From Arsenophonus sp031446165 (GTDB lineage Bacteria; Pseudomonadota; Gammaproteobacteria; Enterobacterales; Enterobacteriaceae), in NCBI GenBank assembly GCA_031446165.1, contig CP132905.1:620001-684000 (forward strand): a stretch of 64,000 bases of DNA, in the 5' to 3' direction. The notes beneath the pieces were generated by a model. The model was given only the letters and a program-made list of their open reading frames with translations, did not search any database and was not told the origin of the DNA. The position numbers and the translations under genes are program-made. Below, piece after piece: positions 49,425-58,820 of the stretch (position 1 is the first letter of the stretch; each line of letters begins with the position of its first letter).

Positions 49425-50732
49425 ATGTTATTCTTTTTATATCAAATAGTTATATATCTTATACAACCTATCATTTTATGTCGCTTATTATGGAATTCTT
49501 ATAAATACCCTGCTTATCTTAAGCGTTGGAATGAAAGATATGGTTTTTGCAATGGTAAAGTTATACCAGGAGGTATATTATTACATTCTGTTTCTGTAGG
49601 TGAAACATTGGCAGCTTTTCCATTAATAAAAGCATTAAAACATCATTACCCAGAACTGCCTATTACTATTACAACTATGACCCCAACTGGTTCAGAAAGA
49701 GTATTATCTGAATTTGGTAATAATGTATATCATGTATATTTGCCATATGATTTAATAGGTGCAGTAGTTCGTTTTATTAATCAAGTAAATCCTAAATTAA
49801 CTATTATTATGGAAAAAGAACTATGGCCTAATCTTATTATCAAATTAAGACAACGAAAAATCCCATTAATTATTGCTAATGCACGTATGTCTGAAAAATC
49901 AGCCGTAAATTATAAAAAACTCGGCTGTCTTATAAAAAAAATATTGCAGAAAATTACTTTAATAGCAGTTCAAAATAAAGAAGATGGCGAACGTTTTATT
50001 CAATTAGGTTTACCAAGAAAAAAATTGTCTATTATAGGTAATCTAAAATTTGATATTCATATCACACCAGAATTAGCAATAAAAACTATGAAACTACGTC
50101 AGAAATGGGCGCTCCTGCAAAGAAAAGTGTGGATTGCAAGCAGTACACATGAAGGTGAAGAATCTATTATATTAAAAACACATACTCAACTATTAAAAAA
50201 ATTTTCTAATTTATTGCTTATTCTTGTTCCACGTCATCCAGAACGTTTTAAATATTCACAAGAATTAACAAAAAAATATAAACTACACTATATTTTAAAA
50301 AGCACCAACACTATACCTGATGCAAATACACAAGTTATTATTGGTGATACTATGGGAGAATTAATGTTACTTTATGGTATTGCAGATTTAGCATTTATTG
50401 GGGGTAGTTTAGTGAAACATGGAGGGCATAATCCTTTGGAAGCAGCAATACACGCTATCCCTATTTTAATGGGTCCTCACACTTTTAATTTTCAAGATAT
50501 ATGTAATAGTTTAAAAAAACTAAATGGCTTAATTACTGTTAATGACACTCAATCATTAACAGTAACAATTTCTAATTTACTTAAAAACAGAAATATTTGT
50601 TCATATCATGGGCATCAAGCAGCAAAACTTTTAAATAATAATCAAGGTGTATCAGAAAAATTGATGAAATTATTGAAACCATATCTTAAAAAAACAAAAA
50701 ATAAAAATATTAAAAAGAATACACATAGATGA
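49425..50732 (+). CDS. waaA: Kdo transferase
   Basis: Adds two Kdo sugars to lipid IVA at the inner membrane (kdtA). The 435 residues compare with 425 in E. coli. An N-terminal membrane segment (about 3-24) is followed by a GT-B fold with the catalytic base E60 in LLHSVSVGETLAAFPL, MEKELWPNLI, LVPRHPERF, and the C-terminal IGGSLVKHGGHNPLEAA. It is divergent from coaD across 275 bases. A 12-bp hairpin lies just past its stop. Confidence 0.97.
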   Translation: MLFFLYQIVIYLIQPIILCRLLWNSYKYPAYLKRWNERYGFCNGKVIPGGILLHSVSVGETLAAFPLIKALKHHYPELPITITTMTPTGSERVLSEFGNNVYHVYLPYDLIGAVVRFINQVNPKLTIIMEKELWPNLIIKLRQRKIPLIIANARMSEKSAVNYKKLGCLIKKILQKITLIAVQNKEDGERFIQLGLPRKKLSIIGNLKFDIHITPELAIKTMKLRQKWALLQRKVWIASSTHEGEESIILKTHTQLLKKFSNLLLILVPRHPERFKYSQELTKKYKLHYILKSTNTIPDANTQVIIGDTMGELMLLYGIADLAFIGGSLVKHGGHNPLEAAIHAIPILMGPHTFNFQDICNSLKKLNGLITVNDTQSLTVTISNLLKNRNICSYHGHQAAKLLNNNQGVSEKLMKLLKPYLKKTKNKNIKKNTHR

Positions 50733-50733
50733 T

Positions 50734-50763
50734 TTTTTATTAAAAGATTTGTTTTAATAAAAA
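50734..50763. terminator. waaA/waaC bidirectional hairpin
   Basis: TTTTTATTAAAA (50734-50745) and TTTTAATAAAAA (50752-50763) are perfect 12-bp arms around a 6-base loop, starting one base after the waaA stop. waaC ends 113 bases further on, facing it. Confidence 0.5.
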
Positions 50764-50876
50764 CATACGAAAATTTTTAATTGGTAAAATATAATGATTA
50801 AAAAATAAAAAAACTACTTTAGTTTAGAATAATATTTATTATAAAAAAAATTATGAAAATAACTAATATTTTATTA

Positions 50877-51847
50877 TTAATTATGTATTTTTAATAACAA
50901 CTTTTCATATATCATATTAGGTTTAATTGTTGCCATATCATAATTTTTTGCAATAATTATTTCTTGTTCTTTACCATATCCACCTACTAATCTTGGATCT
51001 GTAGGGCCATAAAGAATAATATTCGGTTTACCTAAAGCAGCAGTTAAATGACTTAAACCTGTATCAACAGATACAATAGCATTAGCGCTTATAATCTGAT
51101 AGGCTATTTCTTTTAATGAAAGTTTAGGTAATATTTCAACATGATTCAAACCTTTAGCTAATCTGCTAACACGTTGATATTCTATACTAGAAATCCATGG
51201 CAATTTAATAATTAATCCTTTATTTTTTAAAGCCATCAGTAATTCACGCCAATAACATTCAGGCCAATGTTTTTTGTTGCTTGTAGTTCCATGAAAAAAA
51301 ATAAGATACGGTTTTATTTTATTTAAAAAAAAATCTGAAGAAAAATATTGCATAATACCATAATCAGCAAACATCATTGATTTTTTATAATGTAAACTAT
51401 CTACAAATAATTCACGAATTCTTTCGACAGCATGTTGATACTTATTGATAGCATGAGAGTGATCATAAAATATACTTGCAATTGGTTCTTTAGCACTACT
51501 CCAATCATAACCATGACTTATACCACGAGCATAACGCGTAATAAAAAAAGCACTTTTAAATAATCCTTGTGCATCAATTACTACATCATATTTCTTTAAT
51601 CGCAATTGAGAATAAAATTTTTTTTTTCCTCACGTGTAGATTTTATAAACCAATTCTTTCTCCAACGTCGAATGGCTACTGGGATGATTTCTTTTACAGC
51701 ATAATGCCAACTAGGAATTTCAGAAAATGTTTCTTCAACAACCCAATCAAATTGAATATTAGGGTAATGCATTACTGCATCCGTTAAAGCAGGTAAAGTA
51801 TTTAATATATCACCCATTGATGATGTTTTTATAATTAATACTTTCAT
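50877..51847 (-). CDS. waaC: Heptosyltransferase I, interrupted by a -1 shift at an A10 tract
   Basis: Adds the first heptose to Kdo2-lipid A (rfaC). The gene is in two frames. The first part from 51847 (MKVLIIKTSSMGDILNTLPA to TREEKKNF) matches residues 1-77 of E. coli WaaC and then runs to a TAA at 51596. The second part, from about 51615 to 50877, continues QLRLKKYDVVIDAQGLFKSA through SVDTGLSHLTAALG. The break is at a run of ten A in coding sense (T run at 51618-51627). Eleven A would restore one frame of 323 residues (E. coli 319), reading EEKKKFYSQLRLKKYD. All downstream motifs are intact, which argues against long-dead status. It overlaps waaF by 38 bases. Confidence 0.9.
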
Positions 51848-52901
51848 TACTATTACAGTGCTCCAAATTCAATAAATTAATTAATTCATTAATAACTTTT
51901 ACAGGTTTTATATTAATTAAACTTTTATGATAATAATTATTTTTTTTTACTATTCTTTTTATATCATTCTTATTTTTAAAATAAATAATTTTAACTTTAT
52001 TTGATAAAGGTGGTGTAAAATTAGGACTTGTAGGTCCATAAAGTGCAACAATAGGTATATTTAATGCTGCTGCTATATGCATTAAACCAGAATCATTCGT
52101 AACTACGGCAGCACAAGACGCCAACAAATTAGCTGCCTCAATAAGAGTTGTTTTACCAACTATATTCAAACAATTACGTTGACTATTTAACGATATTGAT
52201 TTCCAAATTGCATAACCAATATTATAATCTTGCTTCGAACCAAATATCAAAACTTGATAACCATAAACACTATATAATAATTCTGTTAATTTAGCGTAAT
52301 GATAGTATGGCCAACATTTCGCAAATCCAGATGCAGCACCTGGACAAATACCTATAATTGGTAATTTATCGGAGATCTGAAATATTTGTTTACTCTTTAT
52401 TTTTTCGGAATCAGAAACCGATATTTTAGGCCATAAAATAGGTTTAGGGATGGAATTTCCATTATTGACTAAATCTGAAGGATAAGCTAAAGCAACATAA
52501 CGTTGAACCATTTGTGGAAATGCAATAATATTTAATAAACGCATATCATTAATTAACCAATAGCGATTTTCACCACGCCATCCTATACGTAAAGGAATAT
52601 TAGCAAAAAAAGGCACTAATGCAGATTTAAAAGAATTTGGTAATATATAAGCTTGATCATATTTTTTTTTACGTAAATTAATACCAATTTTATAACGTTG
52701 AAAAAATGCTAAAGAACCGCGATTTAGAGGCATCAATATTGAATTATGGACTTCTGGCATTTTTTCTAATAATTCATAACACCAATTAGAAGCCATAACA
52801 TCAATGGTAATATTTGAATGCAATGCCTTTAAAGTACGAAAAAGACTTTGAGCCATCATCATATCTCCTACCCAAGTAGGAGCAATTACTAATATTTTCA
52901 T
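51810..52901 (-). CDS. waaF: ADP-heptose:LPS heptosyltransferase II
   Basis: Adds the second heptose of the LPS inner core (rfaF), a GT9-family enzyme. The 363 residues are slightly longer than E. coli (348), the extra being a C-terminal tail that overlaps the start of waaC. ILVIAPTWVGDMMMAQSLFR, the GICPGAASGFAKCWP segment and TNDSGLMHIAAALNIPIVALYGPTSP (ADP-heptose site) are conserved. It starts 6 bases past the hldD stop, forming the hldD-waaF-waaC operon also seen in E. coli. Confidence 0.96.
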   Translation of the reverse strand: MKILVIAPTWVGDMMMAQSLFRTLKALHSNITIDVMASNWCYELLEKMPEVHNSILMPLNRGSLAFFQRYKIGINLRKKKYDQAYILPNSFKSALVPFFANIPLRIGWRGENRYWLINDMRLLNIIAFPQMVQRYVALAYPSDLVNNGNSIPKPILWPKISVSDSEKIKSKQIFQISDKLPIIGICPGAASGFAKCWPYYHYAKLTELLYSVYGYQVLIFGSKQDYNIGYAIWKSISLNSQRNCLNIVGKTTLIEAANLLASCAAVVTNDSGLMHIAAALNIPIVALYGPTSPNFTPPLSNKVKIIYFKNKNDIKRIVKKNNYYHKSLINIKPVKVINELINLLNLEHCNSNESINYKNIING

Positions 52902-52907
52902 ATTATT

Positions 52908-53858
52908 TTATTGAAAAAATACATTCTTTCTATTTAAAAATTCCATATAATCAACAACACCTTCTATAACTGGCTTAAATGATTTGTTATAACCAGCGTC
53001 CCGCAATTTATCTAAATTAGCTTCTGTAAATATCTGATAAAATTTTTTTAAATTATTAGGTAAAGAAATGTATTCTACTACAGGATTATTCTCTTTATGA
53101 AAAGCAGTTACAATATCTGCTATATTTTGAAAAGATTCAGCTTTACCTGTTCCACAATTAAAAATACCAGAAATTTTTTTTTCCAAAAACCATAAATTTA
53201 AAGTAACGATATCACTTATATGAATAAAATCGCGTTTAAATTTTTCACTACCTTCAAAAAGTCTTAAATTTAATCCTTCATTAATCTGATTATTCCAATG
53301 AAAAATGACACTTGCCATCTTATTTTTATGATTTTCTCCTGGTCCATAAACATTAAAATAACGTAATCCGCATATTTGTGAATTAACTTGTGGTAATATT
53401 TTTCTAACATATTGATCAAATAAAAACTTAGAATAACCATATATATTTAATGGTTTTTCATATTTTGATTCTTCAATACAATATTTATTTGCTATGCCAT
53501 AAATAGCAGCAGATGAAGCATATAAAAATCTAATATTTCTTCCAATACAATAATGAAGCAACTTTTTTGAGTATTCATAATTATTATGCATCATATATTT
53601 CCCATTCCATTCCATAGTAGAGGAGCAAGCACCTTGATGAAAAACTGCATCAATATCCCCAATACTATTTTTATTTAATATAGTAGATAAAAATAGATCT
53701 TTATCAAGATAATCTATAATCTGTAAATCCACTAAATTATTAAATTTATAACCATTTTTAAGATCATCAACAACTAAAATATCACTATATCCTTTATTAT
53801 TAAGTGCTTTAATAATATTGCTACCAATAAAACCAGCCCCCCCAGTAACTATAATCAT
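52908..53858 (-). CDS. hldD: ADP-L-glycero-D-manno-heptose 6-epimerase
   Basis: Epimerises ADP-heptose to the form used by WaaC and WaaF (rfaD). The 316 residues compare with 310 in E. coli. The Rossmann motif is GGAGFIG at 6-12, and the catalytic Y140 and K144 lie in IYGYSKFLFDQY at E. coli numbering. GLRYFNVYGPGE and FNCGTGKAESF are conserved. A run of seven G (53837-53843) codes for the GG of the Rossmann loop in frame. It leads its operon; upstream is a 1-kb desert. Confidence 0.97.
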   Translation of the reverse strand: MIIVTGGAGFIGSNIIKALNNKGYSDILVVDDLKNGYKFNNLVDLQIIDYLDKDLFLSTILNKNSIGDIDAVFHQGACSSTMEWNGKYMMHNNYEYSKKLLHYCIGRNIRFLYASSAAIYGIANKYCIEESKYEKPLNIYGYSKFLFDQYVRKILPQVNSQICGLRYFNVYGPGENHKNKMASVIFHWNNQINEGLNLRLFEGSEKFKRDFIHISDIVTLNLWFLEKKISGIFNCGTGKAESFQNIADIVTAFHKENNPVVEYISLPNNLKKFYQIFTEANLDKLRDAGYNKSFKPVIEGVVDYMEFLNRKNVFFQ

Positions 53859-54471
53859 TTTTTACTCTCTATGGATCTAATTTTTATGAGAAAATTTTTT
53901 AAAATAATATAAAAAAAATATATAACAGTATTATATATTTTACTACTAAATATTAAAAATTTTCTATTGCAAACTAGCAATATTTTTTTTATATTTTAAA
54001 AAATATTACTAAAATAATAACAAAATTTTTTTATTTATGCTTTTATACAGATAAAAATAAAAGAATAAAAAACTTATTTTTTAAAATTTACTTTTTAAAA
54101 ATAATATTAAATATAACTTATTAAAAATAAAAAACATGTAAAGAAATTTATCACAATTATCATTAATGAATAATATACTATTAAAACATCACTTTATTGA
54201 TTAATATAAACTGTAAAAATAATATATAATCTAGTAAAAAGCATGATAAAATAAGATAAATAATTAACAATTGAAGCATGTATTTTGAAAAAGAATTTAT
54301 AGTATTGCTACTTTTCTTAATTAAAACAAGAAACTTAAATTTTATTTATAAAGTTGCAATATAAAAATATTTTTTACTATTTTCTTTTTTTTAATATTTA
54401 TGTTTTTTCTTAACAAAGAATTTTAAGTCTGATGGATCATCTATCAAATCAGTTCTAATACTAAATAAAAA

Positions 54472-54511
54472 AATAAAATATCCAATAACTTAATAAAATA
54501 TCCAATCACTT
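54472..54511. repeat. 20-bp tandem duplication
   Basis: Twenty bases including AAAATATCCAATAACTT are repeated back to back at 54472-54491 and 54492-54511, with one A-to-C difference. Noncoding. Confidence 0.75.
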
Positions 54512-54646
54512 AAAAAATAAAAATTAGGATTAGTATCAACCTATATATCTTTGTATTATTAACTTGTAATTTTGATTTTTATTGCAAAAAAATAAAACAA
54601 AAACATAAAAAATATTTATAATTATTGTAATTAAATCTTTATTAAG

Positions 54647-54664
54647 ATCGTATAAAAATACGAT
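54647..54664 (+). terminator. Orphan intrinsic terminator
   Basis: ATCGTAT and ATACGAT form a perfect 7-bp stem around AAAA, followed by GTTTTATT on the plus strand. No plus-strand gene lies upstream: hldD is on the other strand and 800 bases away. It may be the surviving end of a deleted gene. Confidence 0.45.
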
Positions 54665-54890
54665 GTTTTATTCTAAAATTTTAAAAAAATAATTTGTTTT
54701 TATTATTTTTATTATGTTATTGTATTCAAAGACAACTAAATAATCATTTTTAATAAATATTATTTTTTATATGCAATGATTTGGTAATTTATAAAAATTA
54801 TGCTGATATATTGCAATTAAAGATATTTGTATAATGATAATAGTTTAAATAAAAATACATTTTTTATACCAATTACAATTATTTCATTTA

Positions 54891-55325
54891 ATGATAAAAG
54901 AAATCATACAATTTATATTACGACATCCAATATTTACTTTACTTTGGGTTACTTTATTAATTTCTGTAATTATTTTAACTTTTCAATGTTTATTTTCAAA
55001 AATAAAAAAAATCAACTGTGCTGAAACTATACAATTGATTAACAAAGAAGGAGGGGTACTTATTGATATACGTTCACGTAATAATTTTCAGAAAGAACAT
55101 ATTATCAATTCAATTAATTTAACTTTCTTAGATCTTAAAAAAAATATTGGTATTCTAAAAAAAAATAAAACCACCCCAATCATTATTGTTTCAGAAAATG
55201 AAATTGAATCATCAAAAGCAGCTGAACATCTTTTAAAATATGGTTTTGAACGTGTTTTTATTCTTAAAAATGGAATTACCAGCTGGTCTAACAACCATTT
55301 ACCTATTACACGCGGTCCTAAATAA
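54891..55325 (+). CDS. yibN: Membrane-anchored rhodanese-like protein YibN
   Basis: A single N-terminal membrane segment (about 13-33) precedes a rhodanese-fold domain (about 42-140). The 144 residues match E. coli YibN (143), with QFILRHPIFTLLW at the start, GVLIDIRSRNNFQKEHI, and VFILKNGITSWSNNHLP. The residue aligned with the usual rhodanese cysteine is Ser107 (SENEIESSKAAEHL), and the only cysteines, 33 and 43, lie outside the active loop. It is therefore probably not a sulfurtransferase. In E. coli grxC-secB-gpsA follow; here they are missing. The family has been linked to Sec/YidC membrane insertion, which fits retention without catalysis. Confidence 0.88.
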   Translation: MIKEIIQFILRHPIFTLLWVTLLISVIILTFQCLFSKIKKINCAETIQLINKEGGVLIDIRSRNNFQKEHIINSINLTFLDLKKNIGILKKNKTTPIIIVSENEIESSKAAEHLLKYGFERVFILKNGITSWSNNHLPITRGPK

Positions 55326-55670
55326 TAATACAGAACCATGTAAAAACATATTTATATGATAGATTAACAATAAAAAATATAAAAATTTTGATATTTTTAA
55401 AAAACATATATATTTTTAATAAATAGAATATTTTTTACTCTAAATAATTTTCTAATAAAAATCAGCTTGTAAACATTGTATTAAATATATTTCATGAATT
55501 AATGAAATATATTCTAAAGTTAAGTGATATCTGGAAGTTAAAGTTAAATAGAAATATACTAAATCATTTGAAATATTTCTTACAAAATTTTTAATTTTCC
55601 TACATTCTTTAAAAAATTTTTAAAGGAATTTTTATATAGATATATTGCACATACAGTAGATTAAAAGATT

Positions 55671-55684
55671 TTTTCTGCAGAAAA
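55671..55684. repeat. Perfect palindrome TTTTCTGCAGAAAA
   Basis: Fourteen bases, fully self-complementary with a CTGCAG core, in an otherwise A/T desert. An operator-like shape, but no adjacent gene and no family assignment. Confidence 0.35.
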
Positions 55685-55694
55685 CTTATAAATC

Positions 55695-55727
55695 TTATTC
55701 ATTTTTATATATTATTCATTTTTATAT
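55695..55727. repeat. 17-bp tandem duplication
   Basis: TTATTCATTTTTATAT occurs at 55695-55710 and again at 55712-55727, a 17-base period. Noncoding. Confidence 0.7.
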
Positions 55728-56636
55728 CATTTAATAAAAATAAACAGTCATTAAATAAATAAATTAAATTATAATTTATTACTATAGATTTTTAAAATAT
55801 TTTTTATTATATCATTAGCACTTTTTCATTAATATGATTACTTCATGTAAAATTTAAAATAACAAACAAATAATATAAACATTTACAGCTATTAATAATT
55901 TTTTTTAAGAAACTACTAATTCATGTATCAATTAATACAAAATATTTTTGAACTCATTTAAAATATTATTAATTAATAATCTCTTTAATAAAGTTAAAAT
56001 ATAATTTATTTATAAAATTATTTTTTCAATCTAAAAAAAGAAAAAACTTACAATTAATATCTATTATTTTAAATACTAAAAATCAAGAAAAAAGCGCTAT
56101 AAGTAAAAATGAAATTTTTAACTACTGAATAATAAACTGACTACTGATATTACTTTATAAGTATAACCAGTTTTTTTACAACAAATATATATAATAAAAA
56201 ATATAAAAATAAATTAATTTTAAAATTAGTAAAATAAAAATAATATAATATTTTACTTTAAAGTGCATTGCCTTAAAATTGATTTATAGAAATTTAAAAT
56301 TTTATATTTATTATTATTCATTACTGTATGAAATAATTGATAAAAATTGATTTTTAAAAAAAATATTTTATGAAATCTGTGCATGTATATATCTCAATTA
56401 TAGAAAATAAAATTTTAAAAAATAACTCTAATTTCTTCAAACATTCATAAAGTTATGAAAAATTAAAATTATAAATAACAAAAAACACTAAATATATTAA
56501 AAATATCTAAAACACAAATCATTTATATATTTTTCTATATAAACTACTTTACAACTATCCTTAAAAATTACATTGCATATAAAATTTCTGATACTATTTT
56601 TTATAAAAATAAAAATTTTATCAATTATTTTATAAA

Positions 56637-57257
56637 TTAAAACGTATTTTTAACAAAACAAATACTTATAGCAATTAATACCAAAAAACTAGCAAAAACA
56701 TAATTTTGCTGTTTTAATATACTTGATGACTGAAAAAAAGGACGTAACCAACTCGCAATAAAAGCATACAATGACATCATAAATGTATCAATAATTACCA
56801 TTGTCAAAGTCATTATTCCTATTTGTAAAATTAAAGATTGTTTAGGATTAATAAAAACAGGAAGTATAGCCACCAAAAAAGCTAAAGTTTTAGCATTGGT
56901 AATATCTGTTAAAAAACCGCAAAAAAAACGTTGTATACCACTTGTTAATATTACCACATCATTCATATTTGTCATAACCGGTGCTCTCCAGGTTTTATAT
57001 GCAAGAAAAAATAACCAAAATATTCCAATTATCTTTAATAAAAACCAAGCAAAAGTAGAGCTTCTAAGAACCTCTACACTAAGTGCAACCATTGGTACCA
57101 TTAAACTTAAAGCTGTTTCTTGACCAACAATAAGCGGTAATGTCTTACGCCACCCCCATTGAAATGCATGATTTATTGTCATAATAGCACCTGCGCCTGG
57201 TAAAATAGCACTAAGTAACACACCACCTAAAAAAACTAACCAAACATCAATATTCAT
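56637..57257 (-). CDS. RhtB/LysE-family amino-acid exporter
   Basis: Integral membrane protein of the LysE/RhtB efflux superfamily. The 206 residues equal E. coli RhtB in length, with five to six hydrophobic helices. The family signature near the first helix is LSAILPGAGAIMTINHAFQWG (compare LSLSPGSGAINTM in RhtB), and NAKTLAFLVAILPVFI matches the NPK-hxxF motif. RhtB exports homoserine and its lactone; the substrate here cannot be told from sequence. The neighbours are deserts on both sides, so there is no operon clue. Retaining an amino-acid exporter in so reduced a genome suggests a role in the symbiosis, but that is inference. Confidence 0.85.
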   Translation of the reverse strand: MNIDVWLVFLGGVLLSAILPGAGAIMTINHAFQWGWRKTLPLIVGQETALSLMVPMVALSVEVLRSSTFAWFLLKIIGIFWLFFLAYKTWRAPVMTNMNDVVILTSGIQRFFCGFLTDITNAKTLAFLVAILPVFINPKQSLILQIGIMTLTMVIIDTFMMSLYAFIASWLRPFFQSSSILKQQNYVFASFLVLIAISICFVKNTF

Positions 57258-57452
57258 ATTTTTTATCTACCTTATAAATTTTTTTACATAAATTCTAATT
57301 AAATAATAAACATGCTACATATATACTAAAAACTTTATTTCATTTAAAATTATTTTTTTTAGTTGTTAATACATAAAAATACGATGCTTTTTAAATAAAA
57401 CACTCTCAAAAAAAATAAATTTTACTAAAATTACTATTGTTTATAAAAATAT

Positions 57453-57471
57453 TATATCCTCATAGGATATA
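57453..57471. repeat. Palindrome TATATCCT-CAT-AGGATATA
   Basis: Perfect 8-base arms around CAT, about 200 bases upstream of the RhtB-like gene start. It could be an operator for that gene. No family assigned. Confidence 0.4.
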
Positions 57472-58194
57472 TAATATAGTTGATAACTTTATGATAAACC
57501 TAAACAAGTAGCAGCGATTATATTTTTTATTAATTTAAATATATTTTATATACAATTTAATCAAGAATAAAATAAACTCCTATAAAATCATATTTTAACC
57601 TATACTAAATTTAAAATTTTACATAATAACCACACCTTTTTATACTAAAAAGTAAATTAATACTATATTTGCATTAATAATTATTTATTTTTTTCCTTAA
57701 ATATAATATAAATTTTTTTTGTTTTTTATTTCTAATAAATATTAAAATTCTCTATATTAATAAAATTATATATTTTTAAAATTATTGTTGGTTATTTTTT
57801 ATAATTATAAAAAATAAATATATATTTAAAAAATTCAAAATAAAGTAATTACGATATTTTCTAAAATCTTAAATAAATAATATGTTTTTCTGAAAATACT
57901 AAAAAATAAATACATTTTCATGAAAATTATTATGTTTTAATAAAAAAACATTAAACGTTTAACAGTGATATTCATAGTATTTATAATAACACTACCTAAT
58001 TTAATAAAAAATATAATGATTTAATAAAATTATTATATATATATTAATATAATTATTAATTATCATTTAGTAATAAAAATGATTAAAAAAGATTGACATA
58101 TATCTTATGTAAGATAATTTATAAAAAAATCACTATATAACTATTTCCAACAACTCTACAGTGAAGATTAATACAAATATTGATTATTTTCATA

Positions 58195-58211
58195 AAAATG
58201 ATTTTCATTTT
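58195..58211. promoter_or_regulatory. Fur-box-like palindrome AAAATGA-TTT-TCATTTT
   Basis: AATGATTTTCATT matches the symmetrical core of the Fur consensus (AATGATAATCATT) at 11 of 13 positions and has perfect 7-base arms. It lies about 100 bases past a TTGACA/TAATTT pair on the plus strand, with no gene to regulate. The AT background makes chance plausible. Confidence 0.25.
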
Positions 58212-58665
58212 GTGAATTTGTATGTAATTTATAGAGTTACAATATTTTTTATATATCAATAATTGTCAAAAAATTGAATGTTTGATAACCAAAAAAAATA
58301 ATATAACAATCTATTAAAATTACCGATAACTAAATAAAAAATTAATATTAAATTTTTAATATTTAATTATCTTATAATTCCTAAATTCTTAATTTAAAAA
58401 ATGTTTTCAAACATTGCATAATATTGATTAGGAGATTAATTATTACTTAAGCATATTTATACTTCTTTAAAAGAAATAACAAAAAATAGATAAATACACA
58501 AAAATTTTATAAAATAAAAGTAATCTATGAAAATGTATTTTTTAATACTTATATGCTAAAAATATAAAAAACAATCATTCTTTAAATACCATAAAAGTTC
58601 ATATATCATATTTAATTTATAATAATTACATTATTTTTAATAATATAAAAAAACTATTATACTCA

Positions 58666-58697
58666 ATTGACATTGTATTTTATTGACATTGTATTTT
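58666..58697. repeat. 16-bp tandem duplication beside argU
   Basis: ATTGACATTGTATTTT is repeated exactly, back to back, at 58666-58681 and 58682-58697. It begins 21 bases past the 3' end of the tRNA gene, in its trailer region. Each copy contains TTGACA. Confidence 0.8.
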
Positions 58698-58718
58698 TTA
58701 TGAAATCTGCTAAATTAA

Positions 58719-58793
58719 TACGCCCTACAGGATTTGAACCTGTAACCTACGGCTTAGAAGGCCGTTGCTCTATCCAAATTGAGCTAAGGGCGC
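58719..58793 (-). tRNA. argU: tRNA-Arg (anticodon UCU)
   Basis: A complete cloverleaf reads on the minus strand: acceptor GCGCCCT/AGGGCGT, D-stem GCTC/GAGC, anticodon stem ACGGC/GCCGT with loop CTTCTAA (anticodon UCU, reading AGA/AGG), and T-arm ACAGG-TTCGAAT-CCTGT. It closely matches E. coli argU, and its position next to folD is the E. coli arrangement. Differences: the D-loop is one base longer, the first acceptor pair is G-U rather than G-C, and CCA is not encoded (TTA follows the discriminator A), so CCA must be added after transcription. AGA is the common arginine codon in AT-rich genomes, so this tRNA is in heavy use. Confidence 0.97.
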
Positions 58794-58820
58794 ATAAAAA
58801 TGTAAAACATAAACTATCAA

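Larger units (their letters stand above)
53859..54890. other. Gene desert between hldD and yibN
   Basis: About 1.03 kb between divergent genes. In E. coli kbl, tdh, envC and gpmM lie in this part of the map. It holds a 20-bp tandem duplication (54472-54511), an orphan terminator-like hairpin (54647-54664), and a less AT-biased patch near 54420-54460 that I could not identify. Confidence 0.45.
55326..56636. other. Gene desert between yibN and the RhtB-like gene
   Basis: About 1.3 kb where E. coli would have grxC, secB, gpsA and cysE after yibN. None is detectable. It holds a 17-bp tandem duplication (55695-55727), a 14-bp palindrome TTTTCTGCAGAAAA (55671-55684) and a 19-bp AT palindrome at 55607-55625. 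Confidence 0.45.
57258..58718. other. Gene desert upstream of the exporter, up to argU
   Basis: About 1.46 kb. Features seen: an 8-bp palindrome at 57453-57471, a promoter-like TTGACA at 58093 with TAATTT 16 bases on, a Fur-box-like palindrome at 58195-58211, and a 16-bp tandem duplication at 58666-58697. No ORF of note. A small RNA gene cannot be excluded. Confidence 0.45.

Noticed and set aside
55607..55625. 19-bp AT palindrome as a terminator
   Set aside because: Almost all A/T, no gene on either side within 250 bases, and indistinguishable from background.
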